From assembly GCA_030684645.1 (NCBI GenBank), contig JAUXUF010000185.1:1-34057 (forward strand): a DNA stretch of 34,057 nt, written 5' to 3'. Origin of the DNA: Bacteroidota bacterium. Its GTDB lineage: Bacteria > Bacteroidota > Bacteroidia > Bacteroidales > Prolixibacteraceae. The number at the start of each line of letters is the position of its first letter. Position 1 is the first letter of the stretch. The position numbers and the translations under genes were made by a program. Of this stretch, positions 7,547 through 16,239 are shown piece after piece. The notes under the pieces are model-generated. The model had not been told where the DNA came from. It made no database searches and saw nothing but the letters and a program-made list of their open reading frames with translations.

Positions 7547-10495
7547 ATGGGAAATGCAAATCTAAATATTAGTCAACTACTTGGGAAATTAGACTTTCAA
7601 TTTAAAAACTCTAATGCTTCTTCCATTTATTTTGTTTCAGATTTATCGAATGGGAATGATTTACATCCTAAAATTATTTTGGATTTAGATAAAGCTAGCA
7701 TATTTAAAGCTGATGCTGTTTATTTTCGTTTCTTCGAAGGAGATCGATTACCTCAACCCCAGATTTATATTTACGATAATTCCAACAGGAGAAACTCGGA
7801 AAATGATTTTGCTGAAATCCATCGAGCTATTTGGAGTGCATCGGAAATTCCAGTTTTTATTATTCTTGAAAAGAGCAGGATTCAAATATACGATAGCCGT
7901 AAACCTGTTGAGATAAAAGACGAAAGACTTATATCAAAACCTATTTATAAGATTGATTTTGAAAAGATTAGTGAATATAGTGATGTAATCAATCAATTCA
8001 ATGCTCAAAAGTTTGATAGTGGAAGTTTCTGGGAAAGCAATATTGCACACAGTCATTTTTTGAATAACAAAACGGCTTACGAAAAGCTAATCAGCGGCTT
8101 ACGAAGTTTACGGAATCATTTTAAATTGCGTAGTGGTCTTTCTCCTGAGCTTTCAGATCATTTACTGATTCTGTCAATATTGGTAAAATATTTGGAAGAG
8201 AATGGTATTGATGGAGACGGATTTAGCCTTGCTGGTAATTTTTTCTTTGAGAAAACCGGTTATCATTCCTTCGAAGAAATAATTAGAAATAGGAAAGTTA
8301 TCACCTTGTTTGGTGAGCTCGCTGAACATTTCAATGGGGGTCTTTTCAAATTAACGAATACACAGAAGGAGGAACTCGAAACTGTGAATGTTTCAGTTCT
8401 TGCTAATTTTTTGGAAGGGAAAATAGGTGAAAAGGATCGGTTTGTTATCTGGTCTGAATATTCTTTCAAGCATATACCTGTTGAGCTTATAAGCAATTTC
8501 TATGAAGAGTTTTTGCCCAAAGAGACAAAAGCTGGAAAGGATAAAGAGACAAAAAAAGACACTGGTGCTGTTTATACTCCAGGTTTTTTGGTTAACTTCT
8601 TGGTTGATGAGTGTTTACCGCTGAACAGAAACGAATTAAACGAGAATGTCAGGCTGAGTGATGTAAGTTGCGGGTCGGGTATCTTTCTTGCAACAGCTTT
8701 TAAACGATTGGTACAACGTTGGAGAATTCGTAATGCTAAAGACGGGAAATTAGCCGATACAACGCCCGATGTTCTTAAAAATATTTTGCTAAAAAACATT
8801 CATGGTGTCGATATTGATCGAAATGCGGTTGAGCTTACCATTTTTAGCCTTAACCTTTCTTTATGTACCATGCTTACCCCCCGTCAGATATGGACACAAT
8901 TAGAGTTTGATGATTTAAAAGAGAAAGGGAACATAGTTCAGAAAGATTTCTTTGAATATTTAGTCGAAAATAATCCTTCCGGTTTTGATTTGGTCATAGG
9001 AAATCCACCTTTTAAGGCATTGAATAAGGATAAATACGAAGAATATGCTACTCTTTTAGAACAAAATAATATTCCTTTCTTGTGCAAAATACCCGACAAT
9101 CAACTTGCTCTGATGTTTTTGGACAAAGCAATGAGTTTATTGAAAGAGAATGGATTACTTTGTTTAATTACCCCTTCTGGTCCAATGCTTTACAACAATA
9201 CATTAGATTTTCGATCCAGATTCTTTGATAGTTACAACATTCCACAGATTATTGATTTTACTTTTTTGAGGAATAGTCTGTTTGTAGATGCTAATGTTAC
9301 AGTAGCCGCATTATTTGTTCAAAAGCAAAAACCTGATGATAATGATATTTTGCATGTTACCGTTCGGCGCACAAAAGCCAACAAAGAAAAAAACTACTTT
9401 GAAATAGATCATTACGATTTTCATGATGTACCTAAGTCTGTTGCTCGAACCAGCGATTTTGTATGGAAATGTAATCTTGTTGGAGGAGGACGGATTTATA
9501 ACTTTGTTCAACGATTAAAACTACCTGAGGACAATACCTTTGGTGATTATCTCAAAAAGAAGGAGACTAAAAAGCTGTGGAAATATGGACAAGGATATAT
9601 CGTTGGCATACAAAATCGGAAATTTCAAGCTGATTATATTACTGGAAAACCATCAGTAGTTGACAAAAAGTTTTCAGAAAAAGGAATTGAAGAAGTCGAA
9701 ATACAAAAGGCTGAATATTTTAAGGACAAAAGCAATGAGATAATTTTCCATCCGCCTCATCTGTTGATTAAAAAAACCATCGGGAAAAAAGCTATTCCAG
9801 TTGAATTCCGTGATGATTATCTAACGTTTAAAAACGAAGTTATTGGAGTTCATTGCCCTGATGATGAGATTGACGAATTGCTACAATTAGCTGAAATGTT
9901 CAAAAGAAACAATCAGCTATTTCGGTTTTATATCACAGTCACAAGTGCCCGTTTTGGGGTTGGAAGGACTCCATATACTATTTTACTTGAGGATATTACG
10001 GAACTCCCATTCATTGAGAACGAAATTAGTTTATCGTTTGCAGAGAAAATTTTGATTACAGACACAGTCGACTTTTCCATTAATCAGTTTGCTTTTGGTG
10101 AAAACGCGAAAGTAAATTTTGACATATCCGACCCTCGGATCCTTAAGGACTTTTCTGATGTCTATTGCAAAGCCCTCAATTCAATTTATCAGGAGAAAGA
10201 AACGAAATATTCCTTGTCTAAAATATATGAAGGCAGTGCTTTCTTCGCTTGTGAATATACTTTCACTGACAAGGAAGTTAATATTGAAACGCTCAATTCC
10301 GAAGCAGATTTCAACGCGTTAATAGATCATTGGAGCAATCGGAATGTGTTGATAAAAAGGGTTGTACGTTTTTACGGAAGGGATAAAATCATTTTGATAA
10401 AACCAAAACAGTTGCGCTATTGGTTAAAATCGATTGCTTTGCGCGATGCCGATGAAACACTGGAAGAGTCGTTTAATCAAAACTCTTTACTATGA
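7547..10495 (+). CDS. Large N6-adenine DNA methyltransferase (Eco57I/type IIG-like)
   Basis: A 982-residue protein. Residues 1-160 form an N-terminal domain with DAVYFRF, PQPQIYIYDNS and VFIILEKSRIQIYDSRKPVE, resembling the N-terminal part of type IIG enzymes; I see no clear PD-(D/E)XK site in it. A helical section follows. The methyltransferase core has GAVYTPGFLVNFLVDECL, motif I DVSCGSG (372-378) for S-adenosylmethionine, and motif IV GNPPF (485-489), diagnostic of N6-adenine methylation. The last ~330 residues, with YGQGYIVGIQNRKF and PHLLIKKTIGKKAIPV, look like a target-recognition domain. It overlaps the nuclease gene by four bases (ATGA). Base composition is clearly AT-richer than the flanking core genes, a sign of transfer. 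Confidence 0.88.
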   Translation: MGNANLNISQLLGKLDFQFKNSNASSIYFVSDLSNGNDLHPKIILDLDKASIFKADAVYFRFFEGDRLPQPQIYIYDNSNRRNSENDFAEIHRAIWSASEIPVFIILEKSRIQIYDSRKPVEIKDERLISKPIYKIDFEKISEYSDVINQFNAQKFDSGSFWESNIAHSHFLNNKTAYEKLISGLRSLRNHFKLRSGLSPELSDHLLILSILVKYLEENGIDGDGFSLAGNFFFEKTGYHSFEEIIRNRKVITLFGELAEHFNGGLFKLTNTQKEELETVNVSVLANFLEGKIGEKDRFVIWSEYSFKHIPVELISNFYEEFLPKETKAGKDKETKKDTGAVYTPGFLVNFLVDECLPLNRNELNENVRLSDVSCGSGIFLATAFKRLVQRWRIRNAKDGKLADTTPDVLKNILLKNIHGVDIDRNAVELTIFSLNLSLCTMLTPRQIWTQLEFDDLKEKGNIVQKDFFEYLVENNPSGFDLVIGNPPFKALNKDKYEEYATLLEQNNIPFLCKIPDNQLALMFLDKAMSLLKENGLLCLITPSGPMLYNNTLDFRSRFFDSYNIPQIIDFTFLRNSLFVDANVTVAALFVQKQKPDDNDILHVTVRRTKANKEKNYFEIDHYDFHDVPKSVARTSDFVWKCNLVGGGRIYNFVQRLKLPEDNTFGDYLKKKETKKLWKYGQGYIVGIQNRKFQADYITGKPSVVDKKFSEKGIEEVEIQKAEYFKDKSNEIIFHPPHLLIKKTIGKKAIPVEFRDDYLTFKNEVIGVHCPDDEIDELLQLAEMFKRNNQLFRFYITVTSARFGVGRTPYTILLEDITELPFIENEISLSFAEKILITDTVDFSINQFAFGENAKVNFDISDPRILKDFSDVYCKALNSIYQEKETKYSLSKIYEGSAFFACEYTFTDKEVNIETLNSEADFNALIDHWSNRNVLIKRVVRFYGRDKIILIKPKQLRYWLKSIALRDADETLEESFNQNSLL

Positions 10496-11163
10496 TTTGC
10501 AGGAGTATTGACAGAACAATTGCCGTTGGCTCGGTAAGGTTGGATTCTTCGAAAATCATCTTTAAAGTTTTCGATCTTCTTGATAAAAATATAGATGGGT
10601 TTCCCCAATTCCTTTCAAACTCATGTTTTGATGAGGAAAATGAAAAAGCCATAAACCAGATGCTAACTACTTATCTCAACAACATTACAGTTGACTATTT
10701 TGTCGTAGATACCTTCCGCTTTTGTTTTATTAAGGATACATCCATTAAAAGATCCCAATTTAATCCTGATATTGGAGTAATGTTGGGAAATAAATTTGAA
10801 GCAACTACCTCTGCTTTTTTTCATATTGAATGCAAGCGTTTACCTGCCAGAAAAAGGTTTGAAAGAGAATATGTTCAAGGAGATTTAGGTGGAATACAAA
10901 GGTTCAAAGAGGGAAATCATGGTGGAGGTTTGAAATATTCAGCTATGATTGGTTATGTCCAGTCAAATACTCTTGAACACTGGTATTTAAACGTTAATTC
11001 ATGGATTGATGAATTAATCACTTCTGAAAATGTATTGAATTGGAATGCGGATGATAAATTAACACCAAATATTGAAGGGAGTTTTCACCGATTCTCCTCT
11101 CTTCATCAGAGAACAAATGATTCTGAACCAATAAAATTGTTTCATTATTGGATTTATGTATAG
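10492..11163 (+). CDS. PD-(D/E)XK nuclease-like partner of the methyltransferase
   Basis: A 223-residue protein whose ATG overlaps the methyltransferase stop (ATGA), so translation is probably coupled. The centre contains FNPDIGVML followed about 20 residues later by FFHIECKRLP: a PD...ExK pair, the signature of the PD-(D/E)XK nuclease fold. A glycine-rich stretch follows, EYVQGDLGGIQRFKEG, then SAMIGYVQS, ending in a LFHYWIYV strand. I do not recognise a named restriction enzyme. The likely role is cutting unmethylated DNA, with the neighbour providing specificity and protection. Alternatively the pair could be a non-classical anti-phage module. The gene is AT-rich like its partner. Confidence 0.72.
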   Translation: MICRSIDRTIAVGSVRLDSSKIIFKVFDLLDKNIDGFPQFLSNSCFDEENEKAINQMLTTYLNNITVDYFVVDTFRFCFIKDTSIKRSQFNPDIGVMLGNKFEATTSAFFHIECKRLPARKRFEREYVQGDLGGIQRFKEGNHGGGLKYSAMIGYVQSNTLEHWYLNVNSWIDELITSENVLNWNADDKLTPNIEGSFHRFSSLHQRTNDSEPIKLFHYWIYV

Positions 11164-11220
11164 ATAAAACTAGAAAAAGCGAGAAATGTATGGAAAAAGA
11201 AACGCGGTATTCATTAGTCG

Positions 11221-11228
11221 TATCTTTG
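11221..11228 (+). promoter_or_regulatory. -7 box of the glycosyltransferase operon
   Basis: TATCTTTG followed by CA is a perfect Bacteroidota -7 box. It predicts a start near 11235 and a leader of about 70 bases before 11307. It separates the AT-rich nuclease cassette from the following core operon. Confidence 0.55.
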
Positions 11229-11306
11229 CATACGAAAGCACAGGATATCGATATTTATACTCCCGTTGCCAATATGATCTCAGTTCCTATTACAATTTAA
11301 ACCCTA

Positions 11307-12428
11307 ATGAAAATCGGATTTGATGCCAAGCGTGCTTTTAACAATACTGCCGGACTGGGAAATTTCAGCCGTAACACCATTTCTGCGCTTGCCCGGCAAT
11401 ATCCGGAAGACCGGCATTTCCTATTTCATCCCGGTACAAAAAGAACACTTTTCAATCCTCCTGCTAATTCAGAAGAAATAAAACCGGAAGGTTTTGGATG
11501 GAAAATCCTGAAAAATACCTGGCGAAGCTTTCAGATCACCAAATTGGCGAAGGATTGTGATTTGGACATTTTTCATGGTCTGAGTCACGAATTGCCGCTT
11601 GGAATTGAGAAAACGGGAATCAAATCGGTCGTTACCATTCACGATCTTATCTTTGTTCGTTTTCCTGAATATTATAAAACCATTGACCGGAAGATTTACG
11701 ACCGGAAATTCAGATATTCCTGCCGGGTAGCCGATCGTATTCACGCCATTTCGGAGCAAACCAAACTCGATCTAATCAACTTTTTTGGGATTACGGAGTC
11801 AAAAATTGAAGTCATCTATCAATCGGTTAATCCGGTTTTCTTCGAAAAAGCAGATGAAGCACAAAAACGTTCGTTGAGGGAAAAATATCAGCTTCCGGAG
11901 AAATTTTTACTTAACGTTGGAACCATTGAACCACGTAAGAATTTAATGGCATTGCTCGAAGGAATGGTTTCGTCAAAAATATATATTCCACTTGTTGTGG
12001 TCGGGAAATTAACTGATTATCAGCATAAAGTTCAAAAATTTATCGAGGGGGATCTGAACAGGTTGCAGGTGTTTTTCCTTCCAAAAATTAATGATTCTGA
12101 ATTGGCAGCTTTGTATCAAATGGCCGAAGTAATGATTTATCCGTCGGTATTTGAAGGGTTTGGACTTCCGGTAGCGGAGGCCCATGCTTCCGGTTGCCCG
12201 GTGATTACCTCGAATACCAGTAGTTTGCCTGAAGTTGGTGGAGATGCTGCCGTGTACATCGATCCAATGAAACCTGAAGAAATTGGTGATACATTAGCGA
12301 CTTTGCTTTCTGATCAAAACCTGCGGAAAACACTTATTGCCAAAGGAAGAATCAATGCCCAACGGTTTACTCCGGAGAATTTTGCCAAACGATTAAAACA
12401 ATTGTATAATACCCTTTTGAATGATTGA
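11307..12428 (+). CDS. Glycosyltransferase, GT4-like (GT-B fold)
   Basis: A 373-residue glycosyltransferase group 1 protein that probably moves a sugar from a nucleotide donor onto a polysaccharide or lipid in the cytoplasm. The N-terminal Rossmann part starts MKIGFDAKRAFNNTAGLGNF, with the usual glycine loop for the acceptor side. The C-terminal half has KFLLNVGTIEPRKN, the donor site region, and SVFEGFGLPVAEAHASGCPVI, which contains the E-x7-E-type motif of GT4 enzymes. The sugar and acceptor cannot be read from the sequence. Its last eight bases overlap the start of tsaC, so they are co-transcribed. It is the first gene of a three-gene operon. Confidence 0.9.
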   Translation: MKIGFDAKRAFNNTAGLGNFSRNTISALARQYPEDRHFLFHPGTKRTLFNPPANSEEIKPEGFGWKILKNTWRSFQITKLAKDCDLDIFHGLSHELPLGIEKTGIKSVVTIHDLIFVRFPEYYKTIDRKIYDRKFRYSCRVADRIHAISEQTKLDLINFFGITESKIEVIYQSVNPVFFEKADEAQKRSLREKYQLPEKFLLNVGTIEPRKNLMALLEGMVSSKIYIPLVVVGKLTDYQHKVQKFIEGDLNRLQVFFLPKINDSELAALYQMAEVMIYPSVFEGFGLPVAEAHASGCPVITSNTSSLPEVGGDAAVYIDPMKPEEIGDTLATLLSDQNLRKTLIAKGRINAQRFTPENFAKRLKQLYNTLLND

Positions 12429-12981
12429 AGATATTAAAGCAGCGCTGGCAGTGCTGCAAAAAGGCGGCGTAATTTTATACCCTACCGATACCATTTGGGG
12501 ACTTGGCTGCGATGCCTGCAACGAGGAAGCGGTGAAACGTATTTATGCCATCAAAAAACGGATTGATTCGAAAAGCATGCTCGTTTTAATGGAAAATGCA
12601 GCGCTTTTGGATCGTTATGTCGATGAAGTTCCTGAAATTGCATTCGATTTGATTGAATTAACGGACAAACCTCTTACAATTATTTACAACGGAGCTAAAA
12701 ACCTGGCCAAAAACCTGGTTTCAGATGATGGAAGTATCGGTATCCGGTTCACTAACGAAGCATTCAGCAGCGATCTGATCCGCCGGTTTAAGCGGCCGAT
12801 CGTTTCCACTTCAGCCAATATCAGCGGAAAACCATCGCCTGGCTGTTTCAGCGAAATTGTACCCGAAATCATTGATGCCGTCGATTACGTGGTCGGGTAC
12901 CGCCAGGATGATTTGCAGAAAGCTGTTCCGTCAAGCATCATTAAACTCGGACGCGGCGGAGAAATTAAGATAATCAGATAA
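12421..12981 (+). CDS. tsaC: Threonylcarbamoyl-AMP synthase (TsaC/YrdC/Sua5 family)
   Basis: A 186-residue YrdC-domain protein that makes threonylcarbamoyl-AMP from threonine, bicarbonate and ATP, the first step of the t6A37 modification of ANN-decoding tRNAs. Motifs seen: GGVILYPTDTIWGLGCDA near the N-terminus, the IKKRIDSKSM lysine/arginine stretch, GSIGIRF, and RPIVSTSANISGKPSP. The length fits the short TsaC form with no Sua5 extension. It overlaps the glycosyltransferase by eight bases and is followed by an RluA-type gene two bases later. Confidence 0.93.
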   Translation: MIEDIKAALAVLQKGGVILYPTDTIWGLGCDACNEEAVKRIYAIKKRIDSKSMLVLMENAALLDRYVDEVPEIAFDLIELTDKPLTIIYNGAKNLAKNLVSDDGSIGIRFTNEAFSSDLIRRFKRPIVSTSANISGKPSPGCFSEIVPEIIDAVDYVVGYRQDDLQKAVPSSIIKLGRGGEIKIIR

Positions 12982-12983
12982 AA

Positions 12984-13910
12984 ATGAAATACCCACAAAA
13001 AAAATCAGAAATTAGTCCGGCAAAACTAAAGGAAATTGCGGTTAAGGTGACCGGCCCTACTGAACTGATGAAATTCCTGATTGATAAATTTCCGGAGAAG
13101 AGTCGTACAACCATCAAATCGATGCTGGCTCATAAGCAGGTTACTGTTGACGATATGATAACGACTAAATTCGACTTTCCCCTGAAACGAGGACAAACAG
13201 TTTTCCTCAACAAGAAAAAATCGGAAGAAAAACAACGCTTCAGAGGATTGCGCATCGTTCATGAAGATGCTGATCTGATTGTGATTGATAAAGCAAGTGG
13301 TTTGCTTTCGATGGCTTCCGAAACCGAAAAACTCAAAACTGCCTATAGCATGTTGAGTGAATATGTCAAAAAATTTAATCCGAAAAACCTGATCTTCATT
13401 GTGCACCGGCTCGATCGGGACACTTCGGGATTAATGATGTTTGCTAAAAGCAAAAATGTTCAGGAAATCCTTCAAAAAGATTGGAACGAGTCTGTCATCG
13501 AACGTTCGTATGTGGTGGTCGTTGAAGGAGCTTTTGAGAAACCGGAAGGAACTGTCACTTCGTGGCTGAAGGAAAACAAAGCGTTGGTGATGTTTTCGAG
13601 CCAAACACCGGATGACGGGCAGAAAGCGATTACTCACTACAAAGTTCTGAAAAGCGACAAATTATTTTCATTGCTGGAGGTGAAGCTTGAAACCGGCCGA
13701 AAAAATCAGATTCGTGTGCACATGAAAGATATCGGACATCCGGTTACAGGCGACAAGAAGTATGGGGCCAAATTGAACCCAATCGGCCAGATGGGGCTTC
13801 ATGCGCGGGTTTTGGCATTTAAGCATCCGGTTACAGGTAGAACTCTCCGGTTTGATACTCCCATTCCTGCCAAATTTCTGAAAATATTCAGGTCGTTTAA
13901 GGGAGAGTAA
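12984..13910 (+). CDS. RluA-family pseudouridine synthase
   Basis: A 308-residue RNA pseudouridine synthase. The N-terminus has an S4-like RNA-binding segment (about residues 28-77: KSRTTIKSMLAHKQVTVDD to KRGQTVFL). The catalytic domain follows, with the invariant aspartate in VHRLDRDTSGLMMFAKS. Further family motifs are ETGRKNQIRVHMKDIGHPV, then GDKKYG and LHARVLAFKHPVTG. Members modify uridines in 23S rRNA or tRNA; the exact site cannot be assigned among RluA, RluC and RluD types. It begins two bases after tsaC, completing the operon, and no clear terminator follows. Confidence 0.92.
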   Translation: MKYPQKKSEISPAKLKEIAVKVTGPTELMKFLIDKFPEKSRTTIKSMLAHKQVTVDDMITTKFDFPLKRGQTVFLNKKKSEEKQRFRGLRIVHEDADLIVIDKASGLLSMASETEKLKTAYSMLSEYVKKFNPKNLIFIVHRLDRDTSGLMMFAKSKNVQEILQKDWNESVIERSYVVVVEGAFEKPEGTVTSWLKENKALVMFSSQTPDDGQKAITHYKVLKSDKLFSLLEVKLETGRKNQIRVHMKDIGHPVTGDKKYGAKLNPIGQMGLHARVLAFKHPVTGRTLRFDTPIPAKFLKIFRSFKGE

Positions 13911-14022
13911 TTTATTCCTTGCAGCATCTGGCTTGTTCGTGCCTTTTGCTGAATCCTTTTCATATACCTCCTATGCAATTGCCGACTGGAAATTCCTCGT
14001 TTTTTAGAATCGATTTTTTCCC

Positions 14023-14030
14023 TAGTTTTG
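14023..14030 (+). promoter_or_regulatory. -7 box of mntP
   Basis: TAGTTTTG matches TAnnTTTG, with TTTT (14000-14003) at the -33 position. The predicted start is near 14037. This supports the ATG at 14049 over an upstream in-frame TTG at 14028, which lies inside the box. The leader is too short to hold a manganese (yybP-ykoY) riboswitch. Confidence 0.5.
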
Positions 14031-14048
14031 TCGCTCAATTCATTGTGG

Positions 14049-14612
14049 ATGGAAATTTACACGGTCTTTTTACTGGCAATCGGTTTGTCTTTCGATTCAT
14101 TTGCAGTTTCGGTGTGCAGTGGACTGAACCTTCCGCATATCCGTTTTTTTCAGGCCGCAAAAATTGCGGTATTTTTAGCCTTGTTTCAGGCTTTTATGCC
14201 CTTGGTAGGCTGGCTGGTTGGCAACAGCATCAAATCGCTGATCGAACCGGTTGATCATTGGATTGCTTTTGGACTTCTAAGCCTGATCGGAGGAAAAATG
14301 ATTATTGAAAGCCTGATCCGTTCAGAAACGAGGGAGATCAAAAATCCCTTGCATATCAGGGTAATCCTCATGTTGTCGCTAGCTACAAGCATCGATGCTT
14401 TGGCCGTTGGGTTCAGCTTTGCTACTTTACTGGATAAGATATTAATTGCCGTATTAATCATTGGAATAGTAACGTTTGTCGCTTCCATGCTTGGAATTTT
14501 ATTGGGTAAGAAGACTGGTCCGAAGATCAACCGGTATGCCGAAATAATTGGAGGTCTGATTCTGATACTTATCGGTACAAAAATTCTTATCGAACACTTA
14601 TTCCTCAATTAG
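14049..14612 (+). CDS. mntP: Manganese efflux pump MntP
   Basis: A 187-residue, six-helix inner-membrane protein of the MntP (DUF204) family, which exports Mn(II) and protects against manganese excess. The two inverted repeats of the family are visible. The first has LSFDSFAVSVCSGL with its conserved aspartate; the second has LATSIDALAVGFSFA with another. The start MEIYTVFLLAIGLSFDSF was chosen because the -7 box overlaps the longer reading. It stands alone between the RluA operon and the convergent der gene and ends at a shared bidirectional terminator. Confidence 0.93.
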   Translation: MEIYTVFLLAIGLSFDSFAVSVCSGLNLPHIRFFQAAKIAVFLALFQAFMPLVGWLVGNSIKSLIEPVDHWIAFGLLSLIGGKMIIESLIRSETREIKNPLHIRVILMLSLATSIDALAVGFSFATLLDKILIAVLIIGIVTFVASMLGILLGKKTGPKINRYAEIIGGLILILIGTKILIEHLFLN

Positions 14613-14652
14613 TTGTTCGAATAGAACTCAATCATCAATCCTGAATCAATAT

Positions 14653-14689
14653 AAAAGCCACCTCTGAATTACTTCGGAGGTGGCTTTTT
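14653..14689. terminator. Bidirectional terminator between mntP and der
   Basis: AAAAGCCACCTCTGAA (14653-14668) pairs with TTCGGAGGTGGCTTTT (14673-14688) with one G-T pair and the loop TTAC. A run of T follows on the plus strand and the A-run gives T on the minus strand. It serves both convergent genes. Confidence 0.9.
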
Positions 14690-14705
14690 GTATCAACGTT
14701 TTGGA

Positions 14706-16013
14706 TTACTTTTTCCGGATATAAATCTGAAGCGGGACCCCTGAAAAGTTAAAGTTCTCACGGATCTTATTTTCGAGATACCGTCGGTAAGCTTCCTTGA
14801 CATACTGCGGAAGATTGGCGAAAAAAGCAAAGCTCGGTGTTTGACTGGGCAACTGAGTGACATACTTAATCTTCACAAATTTCCCTTTGATGGATGGTGG
14901 GGGATAGGATTCAATCGCTTTGAGCATCACATCGTTTAACTCCGAAGTCTTGATTTTCTTGCTTCTGTTTTCGAATACCTCAACAGCCGTTTCGAGAGCT
15001 TTCAGGATGCGCTGTTTGGAAAGCGCTGAAATGAAGACAATCGGCACATCAACAAATGGGGCAATCTTTTCTTTGATCTGTTTGGTAAATTCAATGGTAC
15101 TCGAATTGTCTTTTTCGACCAAATCCCATTTGTTGACCAGGATCACCAGTCCTTTTTTATTGCGGTCAATCAGGTGAAAGATGGAAACATCCTGTGCTTC
15201 CATGCCACGTGTTGCGTCAAGTATCAGCAAACAAACATCCGAATCTTCGATGGTCCGCACCGAACGCATGGTTGAATAGAACTCTACATCTTCTTTTACT
15301 TTGGTACGTTTGCGCAATCCGGCCGTATCGACCAGGTAAAAGTCGTGACCATATTTATTATACCGGGTATGAATAGCATCGCGTGTTGTTCCGGCAATTT
15401 CGGTTACAATGTTACGGTCCTCTCCGGTCAGTGCATTGATGAACGATGATTTTCCAACATTTGGGCGTCCAATTACAGCAAAACGTGGCACACTGTCATC
15501 GAGTTGCTCAGGTTCGTCCTGCGGAAACTCTTTCACAATGGCATCGAGCAGTTCGCCTGTGCCACTTCCGGTCATTGACGAAATACAATACAATTCGCCC
15601 AGTCCGAGCGAATAAAATTCATTTGAATCAATGATCCGTTTATTGTTATCGACCTTGTTAACAGCTATAAATACCTTTTTGGAAGAACGCCGCAGCACGG
15701 CAGCGACTTCTTCGTCCATATCGGTGATGCCATTTTCCACATCAACCACAAACAAAATCACATCAGCCTCGTCGATAGCAAGCATCACCTGTTTGCGGAT
15801 TTCGCCTTCAAAAATATCTTCTGAATGTAAGGCATATCCACCGGTGTCGATGATTGAAAAGTCGATACCGTTCCAAACACCTTTTCCATACTGACGGTCG
15901 CGCGTTACTCCGGCCGATTCGTCAACAATGGCCTTCCGTGATTCGGTAAACCGGTTAAAAAGGGTCGATTTGCCAACGTTTGGCCTTCCTACAATTGCAA
16001 TAATATTACTCAT
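14706..16013 (-). CDS. der: Ribosome-associated GTPase Der (EngA)
   Basis: A 435-residue protein with two tandem GTPase domains and a C-terminal KH-like domain. Der is essential for 50S ribosome subunit maturation. The first P-loop is [14 protein letters not shown] (about 8-21) with DTGGY and NKVD. The second is [14 protein letters not shown] (about 181-194) with DTAGLRKR and NKWD. The C-terminal domain ends with [23 protein letters not shown]. All G motifs are intact and the length is normal. It is followed upstream on the same strand by era, with a 226-base repeat-rich gap between them. Confidence 0.96.
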   Translation of the reverse strand: MSNIIAIVGRPNVGKSTLFNRFTESRKAIVDESAGVTRDRQYGKGVWNGIDFSIIDTGGYALHSEDIFEGEIRKQVMLAIDEADVILFVVDVENGITDMDEEVAAVLRRSSKKVFIAVNKVDNNKRIIDSNEFYSLGLGELYCISSMTGSGTGELLDAIVKEFPQDEPEQLDDSVPRFAVIGRPNVGKSSFINALTGEDRNIVTEIAGTTRDAIHTRYNKYGHDFYLVDTAGLRKRTKVKEDVEFYSTMRSVRTIEDSDVCLLILDATRGMEAQDVSIFHLIDRNKKGLVILVNKWDLVEKDNSSTIEFTKQIKEKIAPFVDVPIVFISALSKQRILKALETAVEVFENRSKKIKTSELNDVMLKAIESYPPPSIKGKFVKIKYVTQLPSQTPSFAFFANLPQYVKEAYRRYLENKIRENFNFSGVPLQIYIRKK

Positions 16014-16045
16014 TTTTTATTGTCTCCTAAAAAGCCTCCCCCCTG

Positions 16046-16062
16046 CCCCTCCAAAAGAGGGG
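16046..16062. repeat. Small GC-rich palindrome in the der-era gap
   Basis: CCCCTC and GAGGGG flank a short A-rich loop, within a C-rich block starting at about 16035. It lies just upstream of der and belongs to the same style of repeat as the one at 16150. Confidence 0.6.
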
Positions 16063-16149
16063 TGAAAGAAATGCTACTTACAAATTTATATTTATTCATT
16101 ACAGTCTGCGTACTAAATGGATCTAACGTTCATAACCTCAACGGATTAA

Positions 16150-16186
16150 CTCCCTTCCATTTCGGGGAAGGGTTGGGGATGGGGCT
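16150..16186 (-). repeat. Dispersed 37-base GC-rich intergenic repeat, copy 1
   Basis: The reverse complement of this stretch matches 20410-20446 at 35 of 37 positions. It holds an internal palindrome, CCCTTCC with GGAAGGG. A second hairpin follows directly (CCCCCTTCGGGGG at 16196-16208). The element lies in the der-era gap and is probably non-coding. Confidence 0.8.
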
Positions 16187-16239
16187 TTTGGCTTTCCCCC
16201 TTCGGGGGAACGGGAAGGGGGCTTCTGGGGCTTTGCTTT

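Noticed and set aside
11190-11300. 36-codon frame between the nuclease and glycosyltransferase genes
   Set aside because: The perfect -7 box TATCTTTG of the next operon lies inside it, and the product matches nothing I recognise. It could still be a nuclease C-terminal remnant, but the evidence is too thin to list it.
13911-14022. Manganese riboswitch upstream of mntP
   Set aside because: The inferred start site is near 14037, leaving about 12 leader bases. No conserved yybP-ykoY core was recognised further upstream.
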